From the NCBI RefSeq assembly GCF_027497255.1, contig NZ_CP114903.1:6262001-6326000 (forward strand): a stretch of 64,000 nucleotides of DNA. The letters run 5' to 3'. Both the position numbers and the translations under genes were made by a program. How positions within the stretch are numbered: the first letter of the stretch is position 1; every line of letters starts with the position of its first letter. The notes beneath the pieces are model-generated. The model did not search any database and was not told the DNA's origin. It saw only the letters and a list, made by a program, of their open reading frames with translations. Source of the stretch: Micromonospora sp. WMMD882. Lineage in GTDB: Bacteria; Actinomycetota; Actinomycetes; Mycobacteriales; Micromonosporaceae. Positions 20,054-28,614 of the stretch are shown here, in pieces.

Positions 20054-21343
20054 TCAGCGGGTGGGCGGGGTCAGGCGGTCGACGCCGAGTTTGGGCTGGA
20101 GCACCTCGGGCACCAGCACCGAGCCGTCCGGCTGCTGGAACTGCTCCAGGATCGCCGGGAGCAGCCGGCTGGTGGCCAGCGCCGACCCGTTGAGCGTGTG
20201 CACGAACCGGGTCTGCTTGCCGCCGGGCTCCTTGTACCGGATGGCCGCCCGCCGGGCCTGGTAGTCACCGCCCCAGGAGACCGACGAGACCTCCTTGTAC
20301 TTGCCGGTGCTCGGCATCCACACCTCGATGTCGAGGGTCTTGCGCATCGACGCGCTGGCGTCCCCGGCGGCGAGCAGACTGCGCTGGTAGTGCAGGCCCA
20401 GCCCCTCCACCAGGCTCTCCGCGTGGTCGACCATCGCGGTCAGCGCGGCGTCGGCCTGCTCGGGCAGGGTGAACTGGAAGATCTCCACCTTGTTGAACTG
20501 GTGACCCCGCACGGTGCCACGCTCGTCGGAGTGCGACCCGGCCGCCTCCCGCCGGTAACACGGCGTGTACGCGAACACCCGCAGCGGCAGCTTCGCCGGG
20601 TCGAGGATCTCGTCCTGGTACGCCCCGAGGATCGCCGTCTCCGACGTGGGCAGCAGGAACTGCCCGCGCGGGGCGGACTGCCGGTCCAGGTGGTAGACGT
20701 CGTCGTAGAACTTGGGGAACTGGCCGGCGGCGAACCCGGCGGTGTCCAGCAGCAGATGCGGTGGGAGCAGGAACTCGTACCCGGCCTCGATGTTCCGCTC
20801 GATCAGCCAGTTGAGCAGCGCCCACTCCAGCCGGGCCCCCATGCCGGTGTACATCCAGAACCCGGAGCCGCCCAGCTTGACCCCACGCTCGTGGTCGACC
20901 AGACCGAGCGCCCGGGACAGCTCCACGTGGTCGCGCACCTGCCCGATCGTCGGCGGCTCGCCGAAGACCTTGACCACCCGGTTGGCTTCCTTGCCGCCGG
21001 CCACCACGTCGTCGGCGGGCAGGTTGGGCAGCTCGCTCATCCGGGCGCGCAGCGTGGCCTGCACCTCGGCCAGCTCGGCCTCCAGCTCGGCGAGCTGTTT
21101 GCGGCCGGCCTCGGGAGCGGACGCCTCCGGCTCGGCGCCGGCGCGTTTCGCCGCCGCGTACGCCCGGGCCTCCGCCTTGCGGCGCTGCCGATCGGCGTCG
21201 ATGTCGGTGATCAGGGCACGTCGGGCCTGGTCGAGCCGTTGGATCTCGTCGAGGGCGCGGGTGACCTCGGCCGGATCGAGCCGCTTGGCCAGGGCGGAGG
21301 CCACCGCCTCCCGATCCTTCCGGATCAAGTCCATGTCGAGCAT
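20054..21343 (-). CDS. serS: Seryl-tRNA synthetase
   Basis: A 429-residue class II synthetase. The N-terminal MLDMDLIRKDRE segment opens the antiparallel coiled-coil arm (about residues 30-105) that reads the long variable arm of tRNA-Ser. The catalytic domain contains motif 2 (FAYTPCYRREAGS-like, here YTPCYRREA) and motif 3 (ATSRLLPAILEQFQ). It charges tRNA-Ser, and also feeds selenocysteine synthesis where that is present. Length is normal for the family. ATG 21343 was chosen; a second in-frame ATG three codons later also fits. Confidence 0.98.
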   Translation of the reverse strand: MLDMDLIRKDREAVASALAKRLDPAEVTRALDEIQRLDQARRALITDIDADRQRRKAEARAYAAAKRAGAEPEASAPEAGRKQLAELEAELAEVQATLRARMSELPNLPADDVVAGGKEANRVVKVFGEPPTIGQVRDHVELSRALGLVDHERGVKLGGSGFWMYTGMGARLEWALLNWLIERNIEAGYEFLLPPHLLLDTAGFAAGQFPKFYDDVYHLDRQSAPRGQFLLPTSETAILGAYQDEILDPAKLPLRVFAYTPCYRREAAGSHSDERGTVRGHQFNKVEIFQFTLPEQADAALTAMVDHAESLVEGLGLHYQRSLLAAGDASASMRKTLDIEVWMPSTGKYKEVSSVSWGGDYQARRAAIRYKEPGGKQTRFVHTLNGSALATSRLLPAILEQFQQPDGSVLVPEVLQPKLGVDRLTPPTR

Positions 21344-21496
21344 GCTGCTCCGTACGCCTCCGTCCAGGGCTCGGGTGGGACCTCCAGATGCTACCGTCGC
21401 CGCCCGCCCCGACCCGGTGCCCCCCGACCGCCCCCGCCCCGACCACCAGCCCCGCCCTCGGGACCGGCCCCGGGCAGCCCCGCCCGCCGTTTCCCT

Positions 21497-21534
21497 GATG
21501 TGGCGGTATCGCGGCGGCCGGACACCGCCACATC
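21497..21534. repeat. Inverted repeat with 11-bp arms, likely terminator
   Basis: GATGTGGCGGT at 21497-21507 pairs perfectly with ACCGCCACATC at 21524-21534 around a 16-base GC-rich loop. It lies just downstream of the MerR/beta-clamp gene stop (21567, minus strand) and upstream of serS, which fits a terminator. The arms are less GC-rich than other terminators in the window. Confidence 0.55.
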
Positions 21535-21566
21535 GCCGAACTGGGCCGGCACGCTGCCCGGGGAGG

Positions 21567-22634
21567 TCAGAGGCGGATGGGCATGAGCAGGGAGAAGGAG
21601 CGGTCGTCGTCGGGGCGACGGACGATCAGGGGGGTGATCGGGCCGTCCAGCTCCAGGACCAACTGGGCCTGACCGGCCGCGTCCAACGCGTCCAGCAGGA
21701 ACTCCCGGTTGATCCCGACCCGCAACGCGTCCCCGGCGACCGGGGCGTCCCCGACGACCTCGACCGTTCCGGCGTCGTCCACGCTGAGCACGGTGACGTC
21801 GTAGCGGACGCCGTCGTGCTCGCGGACCACGGTGGGCGCGCCGGTCAGCGCGGCGCGCAGCGCTGGCGCCTGCACGGTGGCCCGGCGGGTGCCGGCGGCG
21901 GCCCCGACCAGCCGCCGGTGGTCCGGGTAGTCCACGTCGACGGCCTCCCCGGTGACCTGCGCGTCCCCGACGGCGACGGTGAGCCCGTCGGCGGACACGG
22001 TCAGGGCGGCCTCCCCGGCGGTCGCCGAGGCGAGCAGCTCACGGACCCGGTCGGCCACGTCGACCGGCACCGGCAGCCGGACCGGCGGGCCGGTGACGGT
22101 GGCGTCCGCGCCGGCCACGGCCAGCCGGTACCGGTCGGTGGCGACCAGGGTGACCGCGTCCGCCTCGACGTCGACCAGGACGGTGGCGAGCTGGGGCAAC
22201 CCGGGGTCGGCCCCGACGGCGAACCGGACCGCCTCGAACGCGGCGGCCAGGTCGGCGCGGGACAGGATGATTCGGGTGGTCATGACGATCTCCTCGGGAT
22301 CGAGCAGGGCACGGATCCGGGAGAGTTCACGGCGGGCATCGGCGAGCCCGGCCTCCAGTCGGCGCAGGTGCGCGTCGAGCAGGCCGTGGACCGCCGCCGG
22401 GTCGGCGCGGACGGCGGCGGCGATGCCGGCCAGCGGCATCCCCACCCGCCGCAGCCCGGCCGCCAGCCGGGCGGCGCGCACCTGGTCGGCGGCGTACCAG
22501 CGGTAGCCGGTGTGCGCGTCCACCCACGCCGGCGTCAGGATCCGGTGCCGGTCGTAGAAGCGCAACGCGCTCACCGTCAGGCCGCTGGCCCGGGCCAGCT
22601 CGCCGATGCTGAGCAGTTCCCTCTCCACGGGCAC
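21567..22634 (-). CDS. MerR-type DNA-binding domain fused to a DNA polymerase III beta-clamp-like domain
   Basis: A 355-residue fusion. Residues 3-110 are a MerR winged helix-turn-helix and dimerisation helix (SIGELARASGLTVSALRFYDR, then HTGYRWY). Residues about 118-355 match the DnaN sliding-clamp family at low level: FEAVRFAVG, VTLVATDRYRLAVA, DYPDHRRLV, GINREFLLDALDA, and an ending SFSLLMPIRL that mirrors the PMRL end of DnaN. MerR proteins activate promoters in response to ligands or stress; a clamp-like half could bind DNA, dimerise or bind clamp partners. The GTG start at 22634 is the best fit but lacks a strong ribosome site; GTG 22628 is the alternative. It directly follows the gene at 22664. 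Confidence 0.85.
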   Translation of the reverse strand: MPVERELLSIGELARASGLTVSALRFYDRHRILTPAWVDAHTGYRWYAADQVRAARLAAGLRRVGMPLAGIAAAVRADPAAVHGLLDAHLRRLEAGLADARRELSRIRALLDPEEIVMTTRIILSRADLAAAFEAVRFAVGADPGLPQLATVLVDVEADAVTLVATDRYRLAVAGADATVTGPPVRLPVPVDVADRVRELLASATAGEAALTVSADGLTVAVGDAQVTGEAVDVDYPDHRRLVGAAAGTRRATVQAPALRAALTGAPTVVREHDGVRYDVTVLSVDDAGTVEVVGDAPVAGDALRVGINREFLLDALDAAGQAQLVLELDGPITPLIVRRPDDDRSFSLLMPIRL

Positions 22635-22663
22635 CGATGCTGGTGTCTCGACCTGGTCGAGGG

Positions 22664-23917
22664 TCAACCGCCGACCGGGGGAGCCGCGCCACCGGCCGCA
22701 GCGGCCGGGGACGAGCCGGGCGGGGCGGCGGAGCCGGGCGCGGGGGAGTCCACCACCCGGACGGTGATGCCGGCCCGGGTCAGCCGGTCCAGCAGGGCGT
22801 CGCCCATCGCCGTCACCGGGGTCACCTGCCCGGCGGTGGCCGGCAGGTCGTCCAACGCCAGGCACAGCGCCGCCTCGGCGAGCATCTTGGCCGTCTCGTC
22901 GTACCCGGGATCGCCGCCGGAGACCTCGGTGACGACCCGACGGCCTCCGCCCACGCCGGCGAACCGGACCCGGAACCAGCCCTTCGCCCGCTGCGCGGCG
23001 GTCGGCCCCTGACCGGAGGCGAGCCGGCCGTGCAGCCAGCGCCGGGCCGGCGGGATCTGGGCCAGGCCGATCAGCGCGGTCAACCCGACCGCGCCGGCCA
23101 GCAGGGTCGGCAACCGCCGGATCGCCGCGAAGTGCCGGTAGGTGAAGTCCGGGCCGTACTCCGGGCGGGCCAGCGCGGTCCGGCGGACCACCTGCGGGTC
23201 GACGGTGGCCAGCGGGGCCACCCACATGCCCAGCTCCGCCGAGCGGCCGACCCGCCCCGGCACGGCCCGGACCCGGCGGCCCGCCGGCCGGGGCTCGGCG
23301 GCGCGGCGCTCGCGGGCCGCCCGGCGCATCTGCCCGGACCGCTCAAACGCGGTGAGCGCCGAATGGTACGTCCCGGCGGAGACCCTCCCGCCGGCCCGGA
23401 CGTACCCCTCGACGGTCACCGGGCCGTCGGTCGGCAGGTGCTTGAGGGTGAACCAGACCCCCACGTCGTACGGGATCGAGTCGAAGCCGCAGGTGTGCAC
23501 CAACCGGGCCCCCGTGCGCGCCGCCTCGGCGTGGTGCCGCAGGTACATCTGGTCGACGAACTCCGGCTCGCCGGTGATGTCCAGGTAGTCGGTGCCGGCC
23601 CGGGCGCACGCGGCGACCAGGGGCTCCCCGTGCCGCAGGTACGGGCCGACGGTGGTCGCCACCACCCGGGCGCTCTCCGCCACCGCCCGCAGCGACGCCG
23701 GGTCGGTCACGTCGGCGGTGAGCAGCGGCAGGTCGGCGCAGGACGGATCCACGGCGGCCAGCCGGTCCCGTACGCCGGCCAGCCTGCCCGGATCACGGCC
23801 CGCCAGCGCCCAGCGCAGCCCGGCCGGGGCGTGCCGGGCGAGGTAGTCGGCGGTCAGCGCGCCGGTGAAGCCGGTCGCGCCGAACAGGACCAGGTCGTAC
23901 GCGCGGTGATCGGTCAC
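22664..23917 (-). CDS. Saccharopine dehydrogenase-like / trans-acting enoyl reductase family protein
   Basis: A 417-residue protein with an N-terminal Rossmann fold (DLVLFGATGFTG dinucleotide loop), then YLDITGEPEFVD and HTCGFDSIPYDVG, the signature of actinobacterial trans-acting enoyl reductases and saccharopine dehydrogenase-like proteins (the Mycobacterium Rv2953/Rv2449c group). A hydrophobic patch (around residues 275-290, LLAGAVGLTALIGL) suggests membrane association. It probably reduces a lipid-linked or carrier-bound enoyl group with NAD(P)H. GTG 23917 is chosen because the protein then begins MTDHRAYD as in homologues; the frame opens at 23938. Confidence 0.85.
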   Translation of the reverse strand: MTDHRAYDLVLFGATGFTGALTADYLARHAPAGLRWALAGRDPGRLAGVRDRLAAVDPSCADLPLLTADVTDPASLRAVAESARVVATTVGPYLRHGEPLVAACARAGTDYLDITGEPEFVDQMYLRHHAEAARTGARLVHTCGFDSIPYDVGVWFTLKHLPTDGPVTVEGYVRAGGRVSAGTYHSALTAFERSGQMRRAARERRAAEPRPAGRRVRAVPGRVGRSAELGMWVAPLATVDPQVVRRTALARPEYGPDFTYRHFAAIRRLPTLLAGAVGLTALIGLAQIPPARRWLHGRLASGQGPTAAQRAKGWFRVRFAGVGGGRRVVTEVSGGDPGYDETAKMLAEAALCLALDDLPATAGQVTPVTAMGDALLDRLTRAGITVRVVDSPAPGSAAPPGSSPAAAAGGAAPPVGG

Positions 23918-23991
23918 CCGACCGAGTCTGCCACCCACCGGAACGCCCCGCCGACCGGCGCGGCCGACACCCGGCCACCGGGGCGACGGGC

Positions 23992-25149
23992 TCAGCCCGG
24001 GGTGAACAGCACCCGTACGCAGCCGTCCGCCCGCTCCCGGAACAGCGCGTACCCCTCGGCGGCCCGCTCCAACGGGAACCGGTGGGTGGCCAGGTACTCG
24101 GTGCGCAGCTCGTCACGGGCCATCCGGTCCAGCGCGGCCGGGATGTGCCGGGGGCCGTGCGGACGTCCGCCCCGCACGGTCAGCCCCTTCCGCACGACCG
24201 CGCCCATCGGGAACGCGTCCACGAACCCGTCGAGGTCCCCCAGCACCACGACCGTGCCGCCCTTGCGGCAGGCGTGCACCGCCTCGCGCAGGGCCAGCGG
24301 CGTACGGGGCGCGCCGCGTAGCCGTCCCGGCAGCCGCTCGGCGAGCCCACGGCCGCCGTCGACGGCGCCGGCGGCCTCGACGCACACGTCCGGGCCGCGT
24401 CCGCCGCTGCGTTCGGCCAGCTCGGCCGGCACGTCGTCGTGGCGGTAGTTCACCGTCTCCGCGCCGACGTGCCGGCGGGCCATCCGCAACCGGTCGTCGT
24501 ACCGGTCGACCACGATCACCCGGGCCGCGCCGCGCAGCACCGCCGCCCGCGCCGCGAGCTGCCCGACCGCGCCCGCGCCCCAGACCGCCACCACGTCTCC
24601 CGGGCGCACCCCACCCAGCTCGGCCCCGGACCAGCCGGTCGGCACGGCGTCCGAGGCGAACACCGCCCGTTCGTCGGTCACCCCGTCCGGCACGGGGAAC
24701 GCGCCGACGTCGGCGTACGGCACCCGGACGTACTCGGCGTGGCTGCCGGCGAACCCGCCGGCGGTCGCCGGGTGGCCGTAGCAGCCGGCCGGGCTCTGCT
24801 CCCAGACCGGCTCGTCCACGGCCGGCCCGGCGGTCCCGTTGTCACAGCTCGAGTACCACCCGTGGGCGCAGTGCCAGCACCGGCCACAGGCCACCACCGA
24901 GCTCACCACGACCCGGTCGCCGACCCGCCGCCGGCGCACCTGCGGGCCGACCGCCACCACGTCACCGAGGAACTCGTGGCCGAGCACGTCCCCGGGCGTC
25001 AGCGCGCCACTTGCCATCAGGCGCAGGTCCGAGCCACAGGTGGCGCTCTGCCGGACCCGGACGATCGCGTCGTGGCCGTTGCGCAGCTCCGGGTCGGGCA
25101 CCTCCCGTACGGCCAGCGCGTCGCCCCCGACCCAGCACAGCGCCCTCAC
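23992..25149 (-). CDS. Zinc-dependent alcohol dehydrogenase (formaldehyde-dehydrogenase-like)
   Basis: A 385-residue medium-chain dehydrogenase. Catalytic zinc ligands are visible in ATCGSDLRL and GHEF, structural-zinc cysteines in CGRCWHCAHGWYSSC, and the NAD(P)-binding motif in VAVWGAGAVGQLAA. A 60-residue insertion after the structural zinc site and the later MGAVVRKGLTVRGG are typical of the glutathione-independent formaldehyde dehydrogenase-like subgroup. It oxidises an alcohol or aldehyde; the physiological substrate is unknown. GTG 25149 overlaps the stop of the small upstream gene (GTGA), so the two are translationally coupled. Confidence 0.93.
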   Translation of the reverse strand: MRALCWVGGDALAVREVPDPELRNGHDAIVRVRQSATCGSDLRLMASGALTPGDVLGHEFLGDVVAVGPQVRRRRVGDRVVVSSVVACGRCWHCAHGWYSSCDNGTAGPAVDEPVWEQSPAGCYGHPATAGGFAGSHAEYVRVPYADVGAFPVPDGVTDERAVFASDAVPTGWSGAELGGVRPGDVVAVWGAGAVGQLAARAAVLRGAARVIVVDRYDDRLRMARRHVGAETVNYRHDDVPAELAERSGGRGPDVCVEAAGAVDGGRGLAERLPGRLRGAPRTPLALREAVHACRKGGTVVVLGDLDGFVDAFPMGAVVRKGLTVRGGRPHGPRHIPAALDRMARDELRTEYLATHRFPLERAAEGYALFRERADGCVRVLFTPG

Positions 25150-25490
25150 CTCCGCTCCCCGGTCGGCCCCCGCTCCCCGGTCGGCCCCCGCCGCGTCCGG
25201 GGCGGGTCGGGACGCAGCGGCTCCCCGGTCTCCGCCACCTGCCGCACCTCGCGCAGCGCCCGGCGGAGCACCCGGTCAGGGTCGTCGCCGACCAGGTGGG
25301 CGGCCAGGCCCGCGTACCCGTCGGCCGGGGCGCGGGCGGCCAGCTCGGTGCCCCGCCCCCCGGGCGCCGGGCGCGACGTCACCTGCACCCGGTCACCGAG
25401 CCGCGCCAGCGGCTCCGGCAGCCGCCCGTCGGGCAGCACCACGGCGGGTGGCCGGGCCACGGTCACCACCTGCCAGCGTCCCACGGGCAC
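25146..25490 (-). CDS. Small conserved protein coupled to the zinc alcohol dehydrogenase
   Basis: A 114-residue protein. GTG 25490 is fixed by AGGAGG six bases upstream, well inside a longer open frame. Motifs PDGRLPEPLARLGD, RPAPGGRGTEL and DDPDRVLRRALREVRQ are recognisable as a small family that sits beside this dehydrogenase in other high-GC actinobacteria. The central RPAPGGRGTEL resembles a strand of SRPBCC/polyketide-cyclase-like proteins, but the length is short for a full domain. The tail carries a GPTGER tandem repeat. Its function is unknown; it may be an accessory to the dehydrogenase, with which it overlaps by 4 bp. Confidence 0.7.
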   Translation of the reverse strand: MPVGRWQVVTVARPPAVVLPDGRLPEPLARLGDRVQVTSRPAPGGRGTELAARAPADGYAGLAAHLVGDDPDRVLRRALREVRQVAETGEPLRPDPPRTRRGPTGERGPTGERR

Positions 25491-25658
25491 CGGTCGCCTC
25501 CTGCGTGCCACCGTCCTCACCTGCCTCCCGCCTCGGGTGCCGGGTCTCTCCTTCGCACGGTCCGCCCACCCCGGGTGACCCGGGTTCCCCCGCAAGGGGT
25601 GAACGGCGACGGGCCGGGTAACCGCCCGCCGCGACCCGGACGTGGGGAGGACGAACGG

Positions 25659-28526
25659 ATGGCCGAGGAGTCGAGCGCCGGTGTGGCCGGGCTGCCGCTG
25701 CTGCTGTCCCGGCTGGTCGCGCCCGCGCCGCCGGAGCCGATGGTGCGCCGTCCCCGGCTGCTGAGCCGGCTGGACGAGGCAGCCGACGGGCCGGTCACCC
25801 TGGTGCGGGCCCCGGCCGGCTGGGGCAAGACCACCCTGCTCGCCGCGTGGGTCCGGGCCGCCGGCCCGCAGCACGCCTGGCTCACCGTCGAGGCCGACGA
25901 CGACGGGGCACGGCTGTGCGCGTACCTGGCCGCCGCGCTGTCCGGTCCCGTAGCGCCTGAGCAGCTCGCCGTGGCGCTCGCCGGCCGGGACCAGCCGGTG
26001 GTGCTCGTCCTCGACGACCTGCACCGGGTGACCGAACCGGCGGCGCTGGCCGGTCTGGAGTTCCTGCTCCGGCACGCCGGTCAGCGGCTGCGCCTGGTGA
26101 TCGGGACCCGGGTCGAGCCGGCGCTGCCGCTGCACCGCTGGCGGCTCTCCGGCGAGCTGACCACGCTCGACGCGGACGACCTGGCCTTCACCGCCGACGA
26201 GGTGGCCGAGCTGCTGACCGCGCACGGTGTCACGGTGTCCCCGGCCACCCTGTCCCCGCTGCGGGAACGTACCGCCGGCTGGCCGGCGGGGCTGCGGTTC
26301 GCCGCGCTGGCCGCGCGGGCCGCCGCCGACCCGGCCGCCGCGATCGACGGGTACGCCGGAGACGCCCCTGACGTCGCCGGCTACCTCCGTGACGAGGTGC
26401 TCGCCGAGCTGACCGACGACACCGTGGACCTGCTGCGGCGGGTCACCCTCACCGGGCCGTTCTGCGGTGACCTGGCCGACGCGTTGACCGGCCGGCCCGG
26501 TGGCGACGGGATGCTGAGCGACCTACTCCGGCGCGGTGGTCTCGTCGTCGCCGACCACCGCCGTCCGGGCTGGTACCGGTGCCATCCGCTGGTGACCGAC
26601 CTGCTCCGCGCCGAGCTGCGTCGACGGCCCGACGTGGAGCTGCGGGAGCTGCACCGCCGGGCGGCCGGGTGGTACGCCGGACACGGCCGTCCGGGCCCCG
26701 CCCTGCGGCACGCGCTCGCCGCCGGGGACTGGGACCGGGCCACCGCCCTGGTCCTGGCCGAATGGCCGGAGCTGGTCCCGTACGACCCGGAACCGGACGG
26801 TCCCGCGCCGGCCGCCCCACCGGAGGACCGCCTCGCGCGGGACCCGGAGCTGGGGCTGGCTCTCGCCGTCGAGCGGGCCGTCGCCGGTGACGCCCGGTCG
26901 GCCGGTGGGCGCCTGCGGCAGGCGGTCGCCGGGGGAGACATGTTGCCCACGCCCCGCCGGGACCGGTTCGTCCGGCTGGCCACCGCGCTGGAGATCGCGC
27001 TGGCCCGGCTCGCCGGCGACCACGAGGAGGTCCGGGCCGCCGCCGCCCGGCTGCGCGGCACCCTGCCCGGGCCGCCCGCCGGGCCGGGTGACGACGGCTC
27101 CGGCCTCGGGGAGCACGTCGACGTCCGGCTCCTCGCCGGGGAGCACGCTGATGTCCGGCTCGTCGCCGGGGTCGCCGAGGCCCTGGCGGATCTCGCCGAG
27201 GGGCGGTTCGGTCGGGCCGGCGCCCGGTTCCGGACGCTGGCCGAGGCGGCCCGGGCGACCGGCCGGACCCGCGCGGAGCTGCTCTGCCGGAGCCGCTCGG
27301 CGCTGGCAAACGCCTGGTGGGGCCGGCTGCGGGAGGCCGAGCGGGCCGCCGGGGACACCCTCGGCGGGGCTGCCGGGCCGGGCGAGCGCGGCCACGCGTA
27401 CCTGGCGTTGGCGCTGGTGGCGCTGCACCGGGACCGCCCCGGTGAGGCCGAGGCGCACCTGGGCCGGGTCGACCTGCCGGCCACCGACCCGGTGCCCTCG
27501 GCGGTGGCCGCGTACTGCCGGGCCCTGCTCTGCCGGGACCGGGGCGACCCGGCCGGCGCGCGCCGGCTGCTGACCCGGGCGCGCGACGACGGCCCCGGAC
27601 CGGAGGTGACCGACCGGTTGCGCGCCGCCACAGCCGACCTGGACGCGGCGCGCGGTGACCCGGCCACGGCCCGGGACCTGCTGCGCGCCCCGGCCGCCGA
27701 CGACCGGCCGACGACCGACCCGCCCCACGTCGACCCGTCCCGCCTCGACCCGCCCCACGTCGACCCGCCCCGCCTCGACCCGCCCCACGTCGGCCCGTCC
27801 CGCCTCGGCCCGCCCCACGTCGACCCGTCCCGCCTCGGCCCGCCCCACGTCGGCCCGCCCCATTTTGGGGATCTGGGGGTGTCGCCGCTAATGGATCACG
27901 CGTTTTCCGGGAAGCGGAGCGGGTCAGCGCCGGAGTTGGCCGTGGCGCTGGCCCGGATCGAGTTGCGGGCCGGCGACCCGCGGGCCGCCGCCGCCGCGCT
28001 ACCGCCGTGGGACACCCCGGACGCCGAGCGCTGGCCTTTGCCGACCCGCCTCGACGCCGGCCTGCTCGACGCGCTGCTGGCCCGTCGGGACGGCGACCCC
28101 CGGCGCGCCGGGCGGCTCCTGGAACGGGTGCTGGAGCTGGCCGAGCCGGAGGGGCACCGGCGGGTCTTCACCCGGGCCGACCCGCCGGTACGGGACCTGC
28201 TCGCCGCGCACCTGGACTCCGGGACGGCGTACTGGCCGTTCGTGGCGGAGCTGCGACAGGACAGCGCGCCGGGCGACGCCGCCCACCCCGGCCCGGACGG
28301 GTGGCGGCCCGGCGCGGCGGAGCAGGGCCGGCACGAGCCGCTCACCGAACGGGAGTTGACCATCCTGCGGTACCTGCAGAGCATCCTGTCGAACGTGGAG
28401 ATCGCCGGTGAGCTGTCCCTGTCGGTGAACACCGTCAAGACGCACGTCCGCAACATCTACCGCAAACTGGACGCCACCCGACGACGGGAGGCCGTCCGCC
28501 GGGCCCGGGAGCTCCACCTGCTCTGA
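25659..28526 (+). CDS. MalT-like LuxR-family regulator (STAND ATPase) with an in-frame repeat insertion
   Basis: A 955-residue transcription factor. Residues 45-60 hold a Walker A (APAGWGKTTLL), followed by VVLVLDDLHRV (Walker B). About 300-680 is an alpha-helical repeat region, and the C-terminal 65 residues are a LuxR helix-turn-helix (LTEREL ... LSVNTVKTHVRNIYRKL). MalT-type regulators bind an inducer and ATP, oligomerise and activate promoters. Residues about 688-735 are a Pro/His/Asp tandem repeat coded by a 30-bp unit, followed by about 20 residues with unusual codons (TTT, CTA, GAT, TCA). ATG 25659 follows GGGGAGG. The dehydrogenase gene pair diverges upstream and is a possible target (inference). 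Confidence 0.9.
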   Translation: MAEESSAGVAGLPLLLSRLVAPAPPEPMVRRPRLLSRLDEAADGPVTLVRAPAGWGKTTLLAAWVRAAGPQHAWLTVEADDDGARLCAYLAAALSGPVAPEQLAVALAGRDQPVVLVLDDLHRVTEPAALAGLEFLLRHAGQRLRLVIGTRVEPALPLHRWRLSGELTTLDADDLAFTADEVAELLTAHGVTVSPATLSPLRERTAGWPAGLRFAALAARAAADPAAAIDGYAGDAPDVAGYLRDEVLAELTDDTVDLLRRVTLTGPFCGDLADALTGRPGGDGMLSDLLRRGGLVVADHRRPGWYRCHPLVTDLLRAELRRRPDVELRELHRRAAGWYAGHGRPGPALRHALAAGDWDRATALVLAEWPELVPYDPEPDGPAPAAPPEDRLARDPELGLALAVERAVAGDARSAGGRLRQAVAGGDMLPTPRRDRFVRLATALEIALARLAGDHEEVRAAAARLRGTLPGPPAGPGDDGSGLGEHVDVRLLAGEHADVRLVAGVAEALADLAEGRFGRAGARFRTLAEAARATGRTRAELLCRSRSALANAWWGRLREAERAAGDTLGGAAGPGERGHAYLALALVALHRDRPGEAEAHLGRVDLPATDPVPSAVAAYCRALLCRDRGDPAGARRLLTRARDDGPGPEVTDRLRAATADLDAARGDPATARDLLRAPAADDRPTTDPPHVDPSRLDPPHVDPPRLDPPHVGPSRLGPPHVDPSRLGPPHVGPPHFGDLGVSPLMDHAFSGKRSGSAPELAVALARIELRAGDPRAAAAALPPWDTPDAERWPLPTRLDAGLLDALLARRDGDPRRAGRLLERVLELAEPEGHRRVFTRADPPVRDLLAAHLDSGTAYWPFVAELRQDSAPGDAAHPGPDGWRPGAAEQGRHEPLTERELTILRYLQSILSNVEIAGELSLSVNTVKTHVRNIYRKLDATRRREAVRRARELHLL
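27721..27862. repeat. 30-bp tandem repeat, 4.7 copies, inside the LuxR gene
   Basis: Units at 27721-27750, 27751-27780, 27781-27810 and 27811-27840, plus a partial copy to 27862, differ at one to three positions. Each is built of two roughly 15-bp halves, starting CGCCCCACGTCG and ending CGCCTCG(A/G)CC. The array keeps frame and codes DPPHVDPSRL-type decapeptides. It is followed by a short hairpin (CCCCA/TGGGG, 27858-27870) and a less GC-rich stretch to about 27930. Confidence 0.95.
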
Positions 28527-28530
28527 GCCT

Positions 28531-28578
28531 GCCTGGTCGGCCGCGTGCCCGGTCGGGCTGTCCGCGCCCCGACCAGGC
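28531..28578. terminator. Inverted repeat between convergent genes
   Basis: GCCTGGTCGG at 28531-28540 pairs with CCGACCAGGC at 28569-28578. The 28-base spacer holds further CGGTCGGGC-type repeats. It lies in the 88-bp gap between the LuxR gene and the convergent DsbA-like gene. Confidence 0.5.
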
Positions 28579-28614
28579 CGCTCACCGGCCCGGTCGGGCC
28601 GTCCGCGCGCCCGG

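Noticed and set aside
27721..27862. Tandem repeat as a CRISPR array or as a coding error
   Set aside because: There are no spacers, the frame is kept through the array, and both flanking domains are intact.
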